From: Taibaiella sp965229095
GTDB taxonomy: Bacteria > Bacteroidota > Bacteroidia > Chitinophagales > Chitinophagaceae
Assembly: GCA_965229095.1 (NCBI GenBank)
Contig: OZ245855.1
Span: forward strand, 682,001-746,000
DNA length: 64,000 nt
Direction of reading: 5' to 3'
Of the stretch, positions 1 to 9,668 are shown piece after piece. Position numbers and translations under genes: made by a program. The notes beneath the pieces were generated by a model that saw only the letters and a list, made by a program, of their open reading frames with translations, was not told the DNA's origin and did no database searches. Positions within the stretch are counted from its first letter, which is position 1, and each line of letters begins with the position of its first letter.

Positions 1-126
1 ATCATGAAGCGGTACCGGATCAATAGTAAAGTAAACGGTACTTTCCTGGTCGGATATAACTTTTTGTGGCAGCAAGAAAACCTGCGTTCACCCTTTTTAT
101 TGCGCTTCGGATGGGCGAAAAACTAA
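1..126 (+). CDS. C-terminal end of coiled-coil/beta-barrel protein of RHS module A (5' end outside window)
   Basis: The window opens inside this gene, in frame 1; 41 codons remain before the TAA. The residues match the last 41 residues of the 516-aa protein at 35824-37374 with only a few substitutions, ending in the same FGWAKN. This tail belongs to what looks like an outer-membrane beta-barrel domain, and the terminal aromatic/charged strand fits a barrel end. It lies 76 bp upstream of the 1159-aa RHS partner, the same order and nearly the same spacing as in module B, so it is the first gene of module A. Function is unknown; export or surface anchoring of the RHS proteins is an inference from position. 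Confidence 0.85.
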   Translation: MMKRYRINSKVNGTFLVGYNFLWQQENLRSPFLLRFGWAKN

Positions 127-137
127 AATGAAGTGTG

Positions 138-174
138 CTCCGCCAACTGTTGGCGGAGGTGGTATATAACTTTG
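138..174 (+). promoter_or_regulatory. Palindrome plus TAnnTTTG box upstream of RHS module A gene 2
   Basis: A 10-bp inverted repeat (CTCCGCCAAC, one central T, GTTGGCGGAG) at 138-158 is followed by TAACTTTG at 167-174, which matches the Bacteroidota -7 consensus TAnnTTTG. The same layout occurs before the paralogous gene at 37386-37422, with one mismatch in the palindrome and TACCTTTG as the box. No clear -33 TTTG sits at the usual 19-bp spacing, so the palindrome may be an operator, an activator site or an mRNA hairpin between genes 1 and 2. Conservation in both modules is the main support. Confidence 0.45.
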
Positions 175-202
175 AAACACAATTTAATACTATAAACAAC
201 CT

Positions 203-3200
203 ATGCAAAAACAGTTTCTAAGGGCCTTGCTCCTGCTACTTCAATTCGCAGTGACGGCCAGCTATGGACAAGGCCAGGGGCAAAGATTAGGCGGTGCCTC
301 CACCGATAACAAAATGCTGCCGGGCGGCAGCCCTACTGCCAGTAGTGGCCTAAGCAATCTCTATAGCCCAAGCCTGTATGACGGCACGGCCAATATCAAT
401 ATCCCCATATACCAATATGCTTCCCAAAATTCGGATTTCTCTGTTTCTTTGAGCTACAATACGCGTGGTGTGATGGTCTCAGAGATCGCGTCTGACGTAG
501 GGCTTCATTTCAATATCAATGCAGGAGCTACAATTTCGAGAACAACTAAGGATTTGCCGGATGAGATCAACCTGCTCAACGGCGATACCACCATGTTCCA
601 ATGGACAGGCCAGGTATGGATGAAGCCTATTCCCGGATTTCCCATTCCCTCTTACGATACGGTTTCAATGAACCCCTTCTGGGCCTTTAAAGGTAAATAT
701 ACCACTTATTCCGAATCCCCGGCCAGTGCTGCCGATACCCTGATCTATAGGGACAAAGAGGCCGATGATTTCACCGTCAATCTCGGAGGCAGTAGTTTTA
801 CCTTTAACCTGGGTAAAGGTGGTACCATCTTTACCCATCCGCACCGGGGTGTAAAAGTGGAAGTCCTTTGGGATGGACAACCCCTTACCAGCATCGGCGA
901 TCTCCAGCCTATCGGAGAGGATTTAGGCTATCAAAACCTGTTGACATTCCGTATCCGGGACGAACAAGGCAACAGCTACCTGTTCCGGCGCGGGGACTTC
1001 GAGATGAAACAGCTAGAGGATATGTATGGTGCCACGAATGTGGTTACCAATTACAATTTTACTACCCGCTGGGTTATTGAAAAGGTTACGCTCGCTTCCG
1101 GCGGTGAAATCAGGTACAATTACCAGGATCTGACTTATAATGGCATGGCGCTTCCTCTTGACAAAAACAATTCCAAACGCGAGGGTGCTTATCCCTCCAA
1201 TAACGGGCCGGACAGTTTCACGGTTTTTGCCGTTATTACTAAAACCTGTAAGCTCAAAGACATTTGGTATCCTAACAATGTAAGGGTTTATTTCAACTAT
1301 GGGAGTACGATCCGGGAGGATGGTATCATCGGGGCCTTAAAGGAAATCCGGGTCACAACACCTCAAAGCTGCCTCAGCTATATCATGCAGCAAAGCTATT
1401 CCTGGGCCAACCATATTCCCGATACAAAACCCTATGAAAGCGGATTTGCTACAACCTGGTATGTCAGGCCAGGCGAAGGAGATCGCACATTGCGGCTGCG
1501 GCTGGACGGCATCCGGCTTACCAGTTGCGACAGCAGTATAGACGAGCCTTATTACAGCTTTACTTACGACCAATTGAACCTGCCGCCACGCCTCGACCAC
1601 CGCCAGGACTATTTCGGCTATTTTAACGATGGGGTTTTCCTGTCGAATAATCCAGGGAATATAGAAGCCGATGCGCCAACCCTGATCCCCAGGCATAAAC
1701 GGTGGATACCCTATTACCCGAACTACGACCTGTATGACAATACGCAATATTTCATGGACCGTGAGCCCAACCCTAACATGATCCGGGCCGGTATCCTGAA
1801 AAGCATTAAGAATGCTTATGGCGGCACCGCTACCTTTTACTATAGCGGCCACCAGAACCTGACCAATCCCATGACCGGCCTGCCCACCGACCAGTATTAC
1901 TTTGGCAAGGATGCCAATGACGGTCTGCGTTTGGATTCCGTCGTGGAAAAGGAACCGCTGCATCCTGATAATGCAAAAGTGACGGTATTCCAGTACAGCG
2001 GCGGCCAAAGGTTTATTGCCGGAGGTTATTTCCATTCCCCTGACCGGTACAGTGCCTATAACAATACTACCCCCGTTTTGGCCAATATCGTCCTTACCGG
2101 CAGGTATGTGACCCCGCACCAACTCATCAATGGTTCCAATCATGGCTATTCCAATGTAACGGTCCTTACCCGTACCGGGCAAGGCATCTTATTGGGCAGG
2201 AAGGAGGTCAAATTCAGCAATTTTAAAGATGATGGCGGCCCGCTTAAATATTTCGTGATCGGTGGCGGCAAAGACTTCTACACCTTTCCCTATACGGACA
2301 AAAATTACCTAATGGATTGGCAGATGGGTTTACCGCTTGAGGTTACCGAGTACGACCAGAACAACCGGATCGTCCAGAAAACGGTCAACAGATACCGCTT
2401 TACCATAGATACCACCAGTGCCATCGGCAAGGTAGAGAACCGCAAAGAGGGCATGGTAATGCTGGACGATGGTGTCACTGGCGTACCTGGGATCACCAAT
2501 GTCGTTCCCAGGATGAAAATCACGGATGATTACCGGCCCTATACCGGTGCTGCATTGCTGGATACCAGCATCACCTATAAATATCTTTCCGACAATAATT
2601 ATATCACTGACGTTATCTATTATCAGTACGACAGCCGCAATAACCCTTCTGCCATATTTACCCAGAATAGTAAAGGGGAACTGGTGCGTACCATTCAGGC
2701 TTATAATTATACCGTCAATGCCACCGCCGGTACTACCTTATACAACATGACCGCTGCAGGGTTGGAGAAGCCAATCGGTACGGAACGCTGGCTGGTAAGC
2801 AGCAGCGGACTCGCAGACGATAAATTGCTGGAAGCCTCTTTTACTACGTATGACTTTCAGGACAACAAACTGAGGCAAAAATACCTTTATAACATGCGTA
2901 GAGGCCAACCGCTTACGTATGCCCAATACACAGGTTATAGCGGTGGCCTGCCTCCTCCTGGTTTTGCCCAGGCCCCTCTGGCTTTCGGTGGTGGTGTGCT
3001 TCCTAATTTCAGAATGACCAGTAACATTACCCTCGCAGATACCAGAAGTAACCCGCTTGAGGTGCAGTTATTAGGCCAGCAGCTTTACAACTCGACGATA
3101 TGGGACACCCTTACCGGGCAGAAGATAGCCGAAGCCAATGCGAGGTATGCAGACATTGCCTTCTCCGGTTTTGAAGTAAGCAATCAGGGGAACTGGCAGT

Positions 3201-3682
3201 ACAATGCTATGGGAGCAGTCAACCTGACGGACCCTATAGCTGGACGTAACGCTTACGCCTTTAGTGCTGGCCCTGTAACACGCACTGGATTGAACACAGG
3301 TAAAAAGTACCTGGTTTCCTTTTGGGCCACGAACTATAGTAATCTCCCGGTTTGCAGCATTGGGGGGGCTAGTATTACACTGGTTTCCGGTGCGGTCAAG
3401 GGGAATTGGACAAGATATGAGGGGCAGTTTACGGCTCCCTCATCCAGTGCAATACTAAGTCTTAGCGGCACTTCCAATGCCTATCTTGATGAATTGCGGC
3501 TCATTCCGATAGAAGCAACGATGCAAAGTTGGGCTTACAGAGGTCTTTTTGGTGTCGATGCCACCAGCGATGCTTCCGGAAGGATAACCTATTTCGAATA
3601 TGACAAATTGGGAAGACAAAATATCGTCCGCGATCAGGAAGGCAATATTCAAATGATGACAGAAGTGCGTATTCCCCAATAA
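203..3682 (+). CDS. Secreted RHS-partner protein (module A), 1159 aa
   Basis: Residues 1-22 form a signal peptide ending near SYGQ. The rest is rich in short beta-strands, with many Tyr/Asn/Gly and dipeptides such as YD and YQY. It ends in a recognisable RHS/YD-type repeat (about 1125-1150: ITYFEYDKLGRQNIVRDQEGN). It lies 37 bp upstream of the RHS core gene in the same orientation, and the same pair recurs at 37451-45327, so the two probably act as one unit. By analogy with the TcB/TcC pair of ABC toxins, it could supply one part of an RHS cocoon around the toxin tip; that is inference. The start was chosen for the signal peptide and the identical start context in the paralogue. Identity to the paralogue is uneven: very high in the first ~230 residues and about 380-830, lower around 240-370 and after 860. 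Confidence 0.85.
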   Translation: MQKQFLRALLLLLQFAVTASYGQGQGQRLGGASTDNKMLPGGSPTASSGLSNLYSPSLYDGTANINIPIYQYASQNSDFSVSLSYNTRGVMVSEIASDVGLHFNINAGATISRTTKDLPDEINLLNGDTTMFQWTGQVWMKPIPGFPIPSYDTVSMNPFWAFKGKYTTYSESPASAADTLIYRDKEADDFTVNLGGSSFTFNLGKGGTIFTHPHRGVKVEVLWDGQPLTSIGDLQPIGEDLGYQNLLTFRIRDEQGNSYLFRRGDFEMKQLEDMYGATNVVTNYNFTTRWVIEKVTLASGGEIRYNYQDLTYNGMALPLDKNNSKREGAYPSNNGPDSFTVFAVITKTCKLKDIWYPNNVRVYFNYGSTIREDGIIGALKEIRVTTPQSCLSYIMQQSYSWANHIPDTKPYESGFATTWYVRPGEGDRTLRLRLDGIRLTSCDSSIDEPYYSFTYDQLNLPPRLDHRQDYFGYFNDGVFLSNNPGNIEADAPTLIPRHKRWIPYYPNYDLYDNTQYFMDREPNPNMIRAGILKSIKNAYGGTATFYYSGHQNLTNPMTGLPTDQYYFGKDANDGLRLDSVVEKEPLHPDNAKVTVFQYSGGQRFIAGGYFHSPDRYSAYNNTTPVLANIVLTGRYVTPHQLINGSNHGYSNVTVLTRTGQGILLGRKEVKFSNFKDDGGPLKYFVIGGGKDFYTFPYTDKNYLMDWQMGLPLEVTEYDQNNRIVQKTVNRYRFTIDTTSAIGKVENRKEGMVMLDDGVTGVPGITNVVPRMKITDDYRPYTGAALLDTSITYKYLSDNNYITDVIYYQYDSRNNPSAIFTQNSKGELVRTIQAYNYTVNATAGTTLYNMTAAGLEKPIGTERWLVSSSGLADDKLLEASFTTYDFQDNKLRQKYLYNMRRGQPLTYAQYTGYSGGLPPPGFAQAPLAFGGGVLPNFRMTSNITLADTRSNPLEVQLLGQQLYNSTIWDTLTGQKIAEANARYADIAFSGFEVSNQGNWQYNAMGAVNLTDPIAGRNAYAFSAGPVTRTGLNTGKKYLVSFWATNYSNLPVCSIGGASITLVSGAVKGNWTRYEGQFTAPSSSAILSLSGTSNAYLDELRLIPIEATMQSWAYRGLFGVDATSDASGRITYFEYDKLGRQNIVRDQEGNIQMMTEVRIPQ

Positions 3683-3719
3683 CTGCAAAAACAAATTATC
3701 AAATTCAAAACACTGGTTT

Positions 3720-6700
3720 ATGCCATTACCATATTTTCGCTTCCTCTTGCCGCTTTTTGTATGTAGCGCTGTTGTAGTAGAAGCTCAAAACATTCCCGAC
3801 CTTACTGTTACCGGCCCAGCAGGTACGGTAACCAATATGATACCGCCGCCGACCTTAAATATTTACCTGGTTCCATCTTATCTAAGGACTTACGTGCCCA
3901 AAGTTCCGATACCAGATGCTGTAAACATAAACCCGGCAAGTAACCCGGCTGAAGTTCAAATTAGCACCGTGTATAAAGATGGGTTCAGCAGACCTATTCA
4001 ATCCGTACAGCATTATGCGCTCTCAGGCAGCAACCCCCACCTGATACAACCCGCGGACAGCCGTTTTAAGGCAACAGACAATACGTTCCTGCCGTATCCT
4101 TCGGGGACTACCGATTATGATTATAACCTGTTTGCCAACCAGTACAATTACATTACCGGAGCTTATCCCACAGAAGGTTATACTGGTGCTACTGTGACCC
4201 AAAATATATCCAATCCCGCCCAACGGGCAACCAAGACCTTTGCACCTGGCCGGAGCCAGATCGGCCAGAGCCGAGGAATTACCATAAAACAAGTGACAAA
4301 TGGCGCAGGCGAAATAAAAATATGGGAGCCTGATGCAACTGGCAAACCGGTGCTCAATGGTACTTATCCAGCCGGAATGCTCCTCGGGGAACAGATTTAT
4401 GACACTATGGGAACCCTCACTACGACATATAAAGATCGAGAGGGCCGCCTGATCTGCCGTGTTGTGAAACAAGAGGACCAGGCTTCCGGTGGACTTGCAA
4501 TCACTATATACGGCACGACCTATTATGTTTATGATGCCATGGGCAACCGGGTATGTATCATGCCGCCCAAGGCGACTGCGGCGTCCGCCAGTGCCGTCTC
4601 GCCCACAGTATTTGATAATCTTTGTTTCCGGTATCAATATGATGATAAAGGGAGATCGGTAGCAAAACGTACCCCTGGTGTAACGGATTTTATCGAAACC
4701 GTTTTTGATCCCAAAGACAGGCCGGTCATGCGCCGTACGCCCAATGGAAGAGCGGCAGGGCAATGGGAAGTGACTTTCTATGATGCACAGGGAAGGATAA
4801 AGGCCACCTCACTGCTGACAGACAACAACAGCCGGAGTAGCTGGCAAAATATCCTGGATGCCGGTTCGGGGAGCAATAATCCTGCCAATCTGAGTTATTA
4901 TCTGCTCACACCAGAAGGAGAAGCTGCTTATCCAGGGGAAAACAGTATTTCCGGCAATCTCATGATGACCTATAGCTATTATGATAACTATTCATTAGCC
5001 GATCCGGGTGATATCCTTTCAAATGCCTGTAACAGTACCTTGCTGTTTACCGCAGAAGCACTGAACACATTAGGCGCAGAAACACCTGTTGTAACGACCC
5101 ATAACCAAGGGCGCATCACAGGAGGCAAGATCAGGATATTGCCTGCACCAGGTGTTCCTGTAAGCGAAACAGGACAGTGGCGGCAAACTGCCAGCTTTTA
5201 TGATAAAAAAGGAAGAGTCGTTTACACAGTAAGCAGGGATTTGGACGCCGGTAACATAGTACATGCTCATTATACCGGTAAGCAATACGATTATTCGAAC
5301 CGGCTTATCTACAGCAAGCACGTAATGCAAAACGCCAACGGCAATACAACAGAACACAAAGAATGGAACCACAACGAATATGATCTGGTTACCGGTATGC
5401 CTACGAAGAGCTGGCATAAGACAGATTCCGGTGCCTGGGTAATACAAACATCCTACAGTTATGATGCCGTAGGCCGCATGAAACGGGAAATGCTCGGTAA
5501 TTTCGGAGAAATACGGGACTACAGTTATAATATACGTGGACAGCTCACCGGTATTAACGACTATTATACCCGCACCGGTGATCGACAGAACGAAAGCCGC
5601 AGCTTTGGGGAGTCCCTTTGCTATGACTATGGTTTTACAATGCCTCGGTATGATGGCAAAATTGCAGGTATGATGTGGCGTGGTGCTGGCGCTGCGTTAG
5701 CCAGTGCTTATGGTTATAGCTTTGATTACAGTGGACGTTTAACAAATGCGGAATACCGTAGATATGAACCGCCCTCAGGGACATTTCTAGGCCAAGCTTG
5801 GCGAAAAGATCTGGCCGATTACACGGTATCTAACCTGAAGTATGATCTGGATGGCAATATCAAAAAAATGGACCAGCGTTCGGTGAAACCTAGTGGAGGA
5901 CTGGTTGCCATGGACAGGCTGACCTATACTTATGAAAACGGTGAGCAAAGCGACCGTTTGAGTAAAGTGGTCGATAGTGCCGACTTTTATAACCTTGGCG
6001 ATTTCAACAATGCCAATGGCAATCGCATCGATTATGACTACGATCCTAATGGAAATCTGATCAAGGATGGCAATAAAGGGATCACCGCAGTTACCTATAC
6101 TCATTTAAACAAACCACAAATGGTCACTTTTAGTAGTGGAAATAGTATTGCTTATAGCTATGATGCTACCGGCAATAAAGTACAAGAAAACGTTACAGAG
6201 GGCGGAATTACCATTACAAAGGATTACATTGGCAACTACATCTATGAGAACAACGACCTCCAATATGCCTTGAGTAAAGAAGGGCGGAGCGTTTACGATA
6301 AAAATCTGCACCGCTTTACGGAAGAATATTTTGTCAAGGACCATTTAGGCAATGTCCGTAGCGTGGTAGAAGTGTTTGTGCCACAGATACAGGAATACTT
6401 TGCAACTTATGAGATCGCCAGCGCCAACTTGGAAGGTATGTTCTTCGACCATATGGATCAGATCATGGATGAAAGACCGGGTGGCACACCAGGCAACAGC
6501 CAGGCGGGTAACCTTAACGGTGCGCATGCTGACCGCAGGATTGGGACCTCTATGCTCTTGCACGTAATGGCAGGTGATAGAGTAGAAATGAACGTTAATA
6601 ACTTTTATGAGCGCTATGAAGCCAATAATGACAACCCAGTAAATGCGGAAGATATGCTAGCTACGATTATCAGCACTCTAAGAGGTGGTACCGGTGGCTT

Positions 6701-8051
6701 TGAAGGTAGTGAAAGCCATAACATCAAAACGGTAACAGATGTATTTAATGCCGGCAATTACGGCGTATTCGATCAGCTACTCAATATCAATGCAGATGCC
6801 AATAAACCCAAAGCCTATCTGAACTATATCATGTTCGATGAGAATATGATGATTGTACCCAATATGAGCGGTGCTTTTCAGGCCAATGGTGAAGGGGCCT
6901 GGACGCCTATCGGCACTGCAACACCATTGGAGTTCCCGACAAATGGTTATCTAGCTGTATATTTGAGTAACAGTTCGAAAAATATTACGGCAGACGAGTA
7001 TGGTAACGTCTATTTTGATCAGTTGGTGATACGCCTTAGTCGCGGCACATTGAAAGAGGAAGCTCATTATTATCCACATGGTTTACCTATTACAGGCATG
7101 GGTAGTACAGCTGATAATTACAAGGAGAACCGCAGAAAATACCAGGGTAATGAGTATATTACTAACGTGGGATTAGACTGGATGGACTTTAGCAACCGGC
7201 AATATGATCCTCAGATCGGTAGATTTTTAGGTGTAGACCCATTGGCGGACAATGGTGGACAGGAGATACTTTCCCCTTACTCTGCTATGGCCAATAACCC
7301 TTTGTTGTTTGTTGACCCTGATGGGCTGGAGAATACGGTTTATCTTATTAATAGGCCATCGTCTGGCATAGGCATGAAATTTATGGCCCTCCTGGTAAGT
7401 AACCTCAATGATCAAATGGCCCAATATGGAATAGAGGTTACTTTTAAATTGTTCCAGGCAGAAATGGGAGTTGAATTTAGCATGAAAGATATATCTAATA
7501 GTGATGCTGTTGTGGTGTTTGGTGAAAGTAATGATGTTAGTAACTTTATTCAAAACAATTTAGGTGCACCAGGGTTTGTAGATGGATCAAAGTGGGGAGG
7601 TGCTGATTATCCTGGATCAACAATTCAGAATATTTCAGGAGTAAGTGTAAAAGGTGTAAAAGAGGATAGTAAAAACACAAGCAACGATTTCATGACTGAT
7701 CTTATATATACAACTTTGCATGAAGTTGGTCACGTGAGGAAAAACGAATGGGGAATGATTTCGACGCCGAACAAACATTCAGCAAGCGATAACAATGTGA
7801 TGTTGTGGCCAGGAGCAAAAATAAGGAGCGTTATTGGACATATCAGTGCTGTCGACCCGGAAACGGGCATTATTTACTTTGGAACTAAAGATGAAAGATT
7901 CAAAAACTACGGAGATATGTTACAAAGAAAATACAACGGGAGCTATATTAATTCAATGAAAGCTTTTTTTGATTCAGACTATTCAAAAGACAATCGGTTA
8001 AATAGACATTTTGCTCCTAATAGACCTGATTGGTATTACAAAACATTTTAG
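3720..8051 (+). CDS. RHS repeat core protein with C-terminal HExxH metallopeptidase-like toxin tip (module A)
   Basis: A signal peptide (about 1-23) is followed by an N-terminal region resembling DUF6443 of Bacteroidota RHS proteins (VYKDGFSRPIQSVQHY, about 80-95). YD-type repeats fill the middle, and the RHS core terminus RQYDPQIGRFLGVDPLA...VDPDG lies near 1160-1201, keeping the DP...DPDG aspartates associated with tip release in RHS proteins. The last ~240 residues are unrelated to the paralogue at 40978. They contain TTLHEVGHVRK, a HExxH zinc-peptidase motif at about 1334-1338, so the tip is probably a metallopeptidase toxin. The tip coding DNA looks more AT-rich than the core, as in exchangeable polymorphic-toxin tips. 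Two small genes follow directly and are immunity candidates. Core assignment is firm; the tip function rests on one motif. Confidence 0.88.
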   Translation: MPLPYFRFLLPLFVCSAVVVEAQNIPDLTVTGPAGTVTNMIPPPTLNIYLVPSYLRTYVPKVPIPDAVNINPASNPAEVQISTVYKDGFSRPIQSVQHYALSGSNPHLIQPADSRFKATDNTFLPYPSGTTDYDYNLFANQYNYITGAYPTEGYTGATVTQNISNPAQRATKTFAPGRSQIGQSRGITIKQVTNGAGEIKIWEPDATGKPVLNGTYPAGMLLGEQIYDTMGTLTTTYKDREGRLICRVVKQEDQASGGLAITIYGTTYYVYDAMGNRVCIMPPKATAASASAVSPTVFDNLCFRYQYDDKGRSVAKRTPGVTDFIETVFDPKDRPVMRRTPNGRAAGQWEVTFYDAQGRIKATSLLTDNNSRSSWQNILDAGSGSNNPANLSYYLLTPEGEAAYPGENSISGNLMMTYSYYDNYSLADPGDILSNACNSTLLFTAEALNTLGAETPVVTTHNQGRITGGKIRILPAPGVPVSETGQWRQTASFYDKKGRVVYTVSRDLDAGNIVHAHYTGKQYDYSNRLIYSKHVMQNANGNTTEHKEWNHNEYDLVTGMPTKSWHKTDSGAWVIQTSYSYDAVGRMKREMLGNFGEIRDYSYNIRGQLTGINDYYTRTGDRQNESRSFGESLCYDYGFTMPRYDGKIAGMMWRGAGAALASAYGYSFDYSGRLTNAEYRRYEPPSGTFLGQAWRKDLADYTVSNLKYDLDGNIKKMDQRSVKPSGGLVAMDRLTYTYENGEQSDRLSKVVDSADFYNLGDFNNANGNRIDYDYDPNGNLIKDGNKGITAVTYTHLNKPQMVTFSSGNSIAYSYDATGNKVQENVTEGGITITKDYIGNYIYENNDLQYALSKEGRSVYDKNLHRFTEEYFVKDHLGNVRSVVEVFVPQIQEYFATYEIASANLEGMFFDHMDQIMDERPGGTPGNSQAGNLNGAHADRRIGTSMLLHVMAGDRVEMNVNNFYERYEANNDNPVNAEDMLATIISTLRGGTGGFEGSESHNIKTVTDVFNAGNYGVFDQLLNINADANKPKAYLNYIMFDENMMIVPNMSGAFQANGEGAWTPIGTATPLEFPTNGYLAVYLSNSSKNITADEYGNVYFDQLVIRLSRGTLKEEAHYYPHGLPITGMGSTADNYKENRRKYQGNEYITNVGLDWMDFSNRQYDPQIGRFLGVDPLADNGGQEILSPYSAMANNPLLFVDPDGLENTVYLINRPSSGIGMKFMALLVSNLNDQMAQYGIEVTFKLFQAEMGVEFSMKDISNSDAVVVFGESNDVSNFIQNNLGAPGFVDGSKWGGADYPGSTIQNISGVSVKGVKEDSKNTSNDFMTDLIYTTLHEVGHVRKNEWGMISTPNKHSASDNNVMLWPGAKIRSVIGHISAVDPETGIIYFGTKDERFKNYGDMLQRKYNGSYINSMKAFFDSDYSKDNRLNRHFAPNRPDWYYKTF

Positions 8052-8078
8052 TCCTAATTTTTTCGAAAATATTACTCT

Positions 8079-8849
8079 ATGAAAAACGCAATTATTGTTT
8101 TCACTATGATGTTTACACTGAGCTGTAATTCATCTAAAAATCAATCCGAAATTCAAAACTCTGAAATAAGCAATGAAAGTAAAGTCAGTGCTATCGATAA
8201 GAGATTTGACAAGAGCATGGCGGTATTAATGAAAAAGTATCCTCGTGATAATATGTTTACGCCTAACGATTCAGTCAAATACTATCAGATATTTTCATTA
8301 GATCGGCGTTTATATATTCCGGAGTTTAAAAGTCTTACTTTCGATAAAAGAGATTTTAATCAGGTTAGCCATATCTATGCTCATGTAATTCACATTTATA
8401 ATGATACCTTCGACTTCGTTCTTCCATTTACGGATATGCTATATCTAAAAACTCAAGCCGCTAGTGAAAAACCAATAGATGTATCAAAAAACCTCAATTT
8501 CGAAATTGAACTAAATCAACTTATTTCTAAATTGGGACTTAATGACAGAGCAGACGTAGAAAATCTTTTGGATATCTTAATGAGCTTTGAAAAAGCAGAA
8601 AAGATCCGATCAGAAATAGATTATACCGTATTTAATGAGAATGCGAAGTACTTCTTAAAAACAGGTGGGGGTGAAATTAGAAAGGCATGTGATAGCGATT
8701 TAAGAGCGAGTATGAAAAGAATAGAACAAGAGTATAAAGATGCCAATAGTGTCATATACACAAATCATGGTGTTATCGATTTTATATTCTCTTTTCAGGG
8801 CCCCAGTAGGTTAAAAGCAGAAATACTTAATGTAAGCTGCAATGATTGA
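8079..8849 (+). CDS. Putative lipoprotein downstream of RHS toxin A, possible immunity protein
   Basis: This is a 256-aa protein with a short hydrophobic leader and a lipobox-like FTLSC at about residues 12-16, so it is probably a lipoprotein. I recognise no family. The mature part is largely hydrophilic and predicted helical. It starts 27 bp after the stop of the RHS metallopeptidase-tip gene, on the same strand and with the same low GC, which is the usual place for a cognate immunity gene. A periplasmic lipoprotein would suit protection against a toxin acting in the periplasm or on envelope proteins. The immunity role is inferred from position only. Confidence 0.7.
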   Translation: MKNAIIVFTMMFTLSCNSSKNQSEIQNSEISNESKVSAIDKRFDKSMAVLMKKYPRDNMFTPNDSVKYYQIFSLDRRLYIPEFKSLTFDKRDFNQVSHIYAHVIHIYNDTFDFVLPFTDMLYLKTQAASEKPIDVSKNLNFEIELNQLISKLGLNDRADVENLLDILMSFEKAEKIRSEIDYTVFNENAKYFLKTGGGEIRKACDSDLRASMKRIEQEYKDANSVIYTNHGVIDFIFSFQGPSRLKAEILNVSCND

Positions 8850-8892
8850 AGACTGCATTGCACTTCATTTCATTCTGTAAAAGCGTGAATGT

Positions 8893-8931
8893 AAACAAGC
8901 AGAGTTGGTGCAAGCCACTTTGCTTGTTTTT
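8893..8931 (+). terminator. Probable terminator after the 8079-8849 gene
   Basis: The arms AAACAAGC (8893-8900) and GCTTGTTT (8922-8929) run straight into a T-rich tract. This fits the end of the RHS module A transcript and would leave the 9035 gene with its own promoter. Confidence 0.55.
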
Positions 8932-9034
8932 CTGTTTAAAGCCAGTTTAGTATTAAGAAAAAATCCAAAAGCTGTTTCAAGTATGAGAATGTATAAAGTG
9001 GTCAAAGAGTTGAAGCCAAAAAATTGATTCAAAG

Positions 9035-9388
9035 ATGGTAGTAAAATGTATAAAAGAAGCTATTGAACCAAAACCTGTAAATAAAATTATCAATAGCAAT
9101 ATGAAAGGCTACTTAGAACCAGGGACTATTTATAAAGTCTATGGTATCCGGTGTACTTCAGATGTAATCTATTATATGATTTTTGATGAAAGGCATTTAC
9201 TAGAAGTTCCGGCAGAGTTATTTGAAATAGTCGATAATAAAGCCTCTTCTCTTTGGGAGGTTCAAAAAATCGATGGAGAAATTACATTTTGGCCCCACTT
9301 ATTTTATAACGAGGACTTTTTTGAGAATTTTTCCGAATGGAATGATAAAGAAAGGTCTGAGTTTGATAAGATAAAGGATTCGTTCTAA
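9035..9388 (+). CDS. Small acidic protein of unknown function, possible second immunity gene
   Basis: This 117-aa cytosolic protein has no signal sequence and I recognise no family. It begins with a compact hydrophobic/beta-rich stretch (MVVKCIKEA...GTIYKVYGIRC...IYYMIFDERHLLEVPAELFEIV), which resembles small beta-barrel immunity-type or SH3-like folds, and ends in an acidic, aromatic tail. It follows a terminator-like hairpin, so it may be transcribed separately. Its AT-rich composition matches the toxin tip and differs from the GC-richer RHS core, which suggests it travelled with the tip. A role as a leftover immunity gene is possible but unproven. Confidence 0.6.
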   Translation: MVVKCIKEAIEPKPVNKIINSNMKGYLEPGTIYKVYGIRCTSDVIYYMIFDERHLLEVPAELFEIVDNKASSLWEVQKIDGEITFWPHLFYNEDFFENFSEWNDKERSEFDKIKDSF

Positions 9389-9428
9389 TTCGCGCAAATA
9401 TGTGCCAATTTGAAAAATAAAAACTGGT

Positions 9429-9478
9429 TCGGGAACAGTATAGCTTTTGGGTAGCTGTGTTCTCGGACCTTTTTATTT
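9429..9478 (+). terminator. Terminator-like hairpin at the end of RHS module A
   Basis: An imperfect inverted repeat (GGTTCGGGAACA ... TGTTCTCGGACC, with G-U pairs) is followed by a T-rich run. It marks the end of the module A region, just before the recombinase element begins. Confidence 0.5.
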
Positions 9479-9668
9479 TTAGCAATATGAATACCTCTGG
9501 TAACACCGCTAATAGTAGTTTTGTGAACACTATTACTGCCACGTTTGGATAAAGCCTGACAACTTTACGCCTTAATGCGTAAGTTTTGAAATAAGGGGCT
9601 ACCCCTTGACCATCCCCTCACTAAAATTGGGCAGAATTTTGTGGCATAGCTTTTAAGCCATCCGCAAA

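Noticed and set aside
1337..2182. Long minus-strand open frame (281 codons) inside the RHS-partner gene, with a similar one at 38585-39283
   Set aside because: It is the mirror of the coding strand; no start context, no recognisable family, and it lies wholly inside a strongly supported gene.
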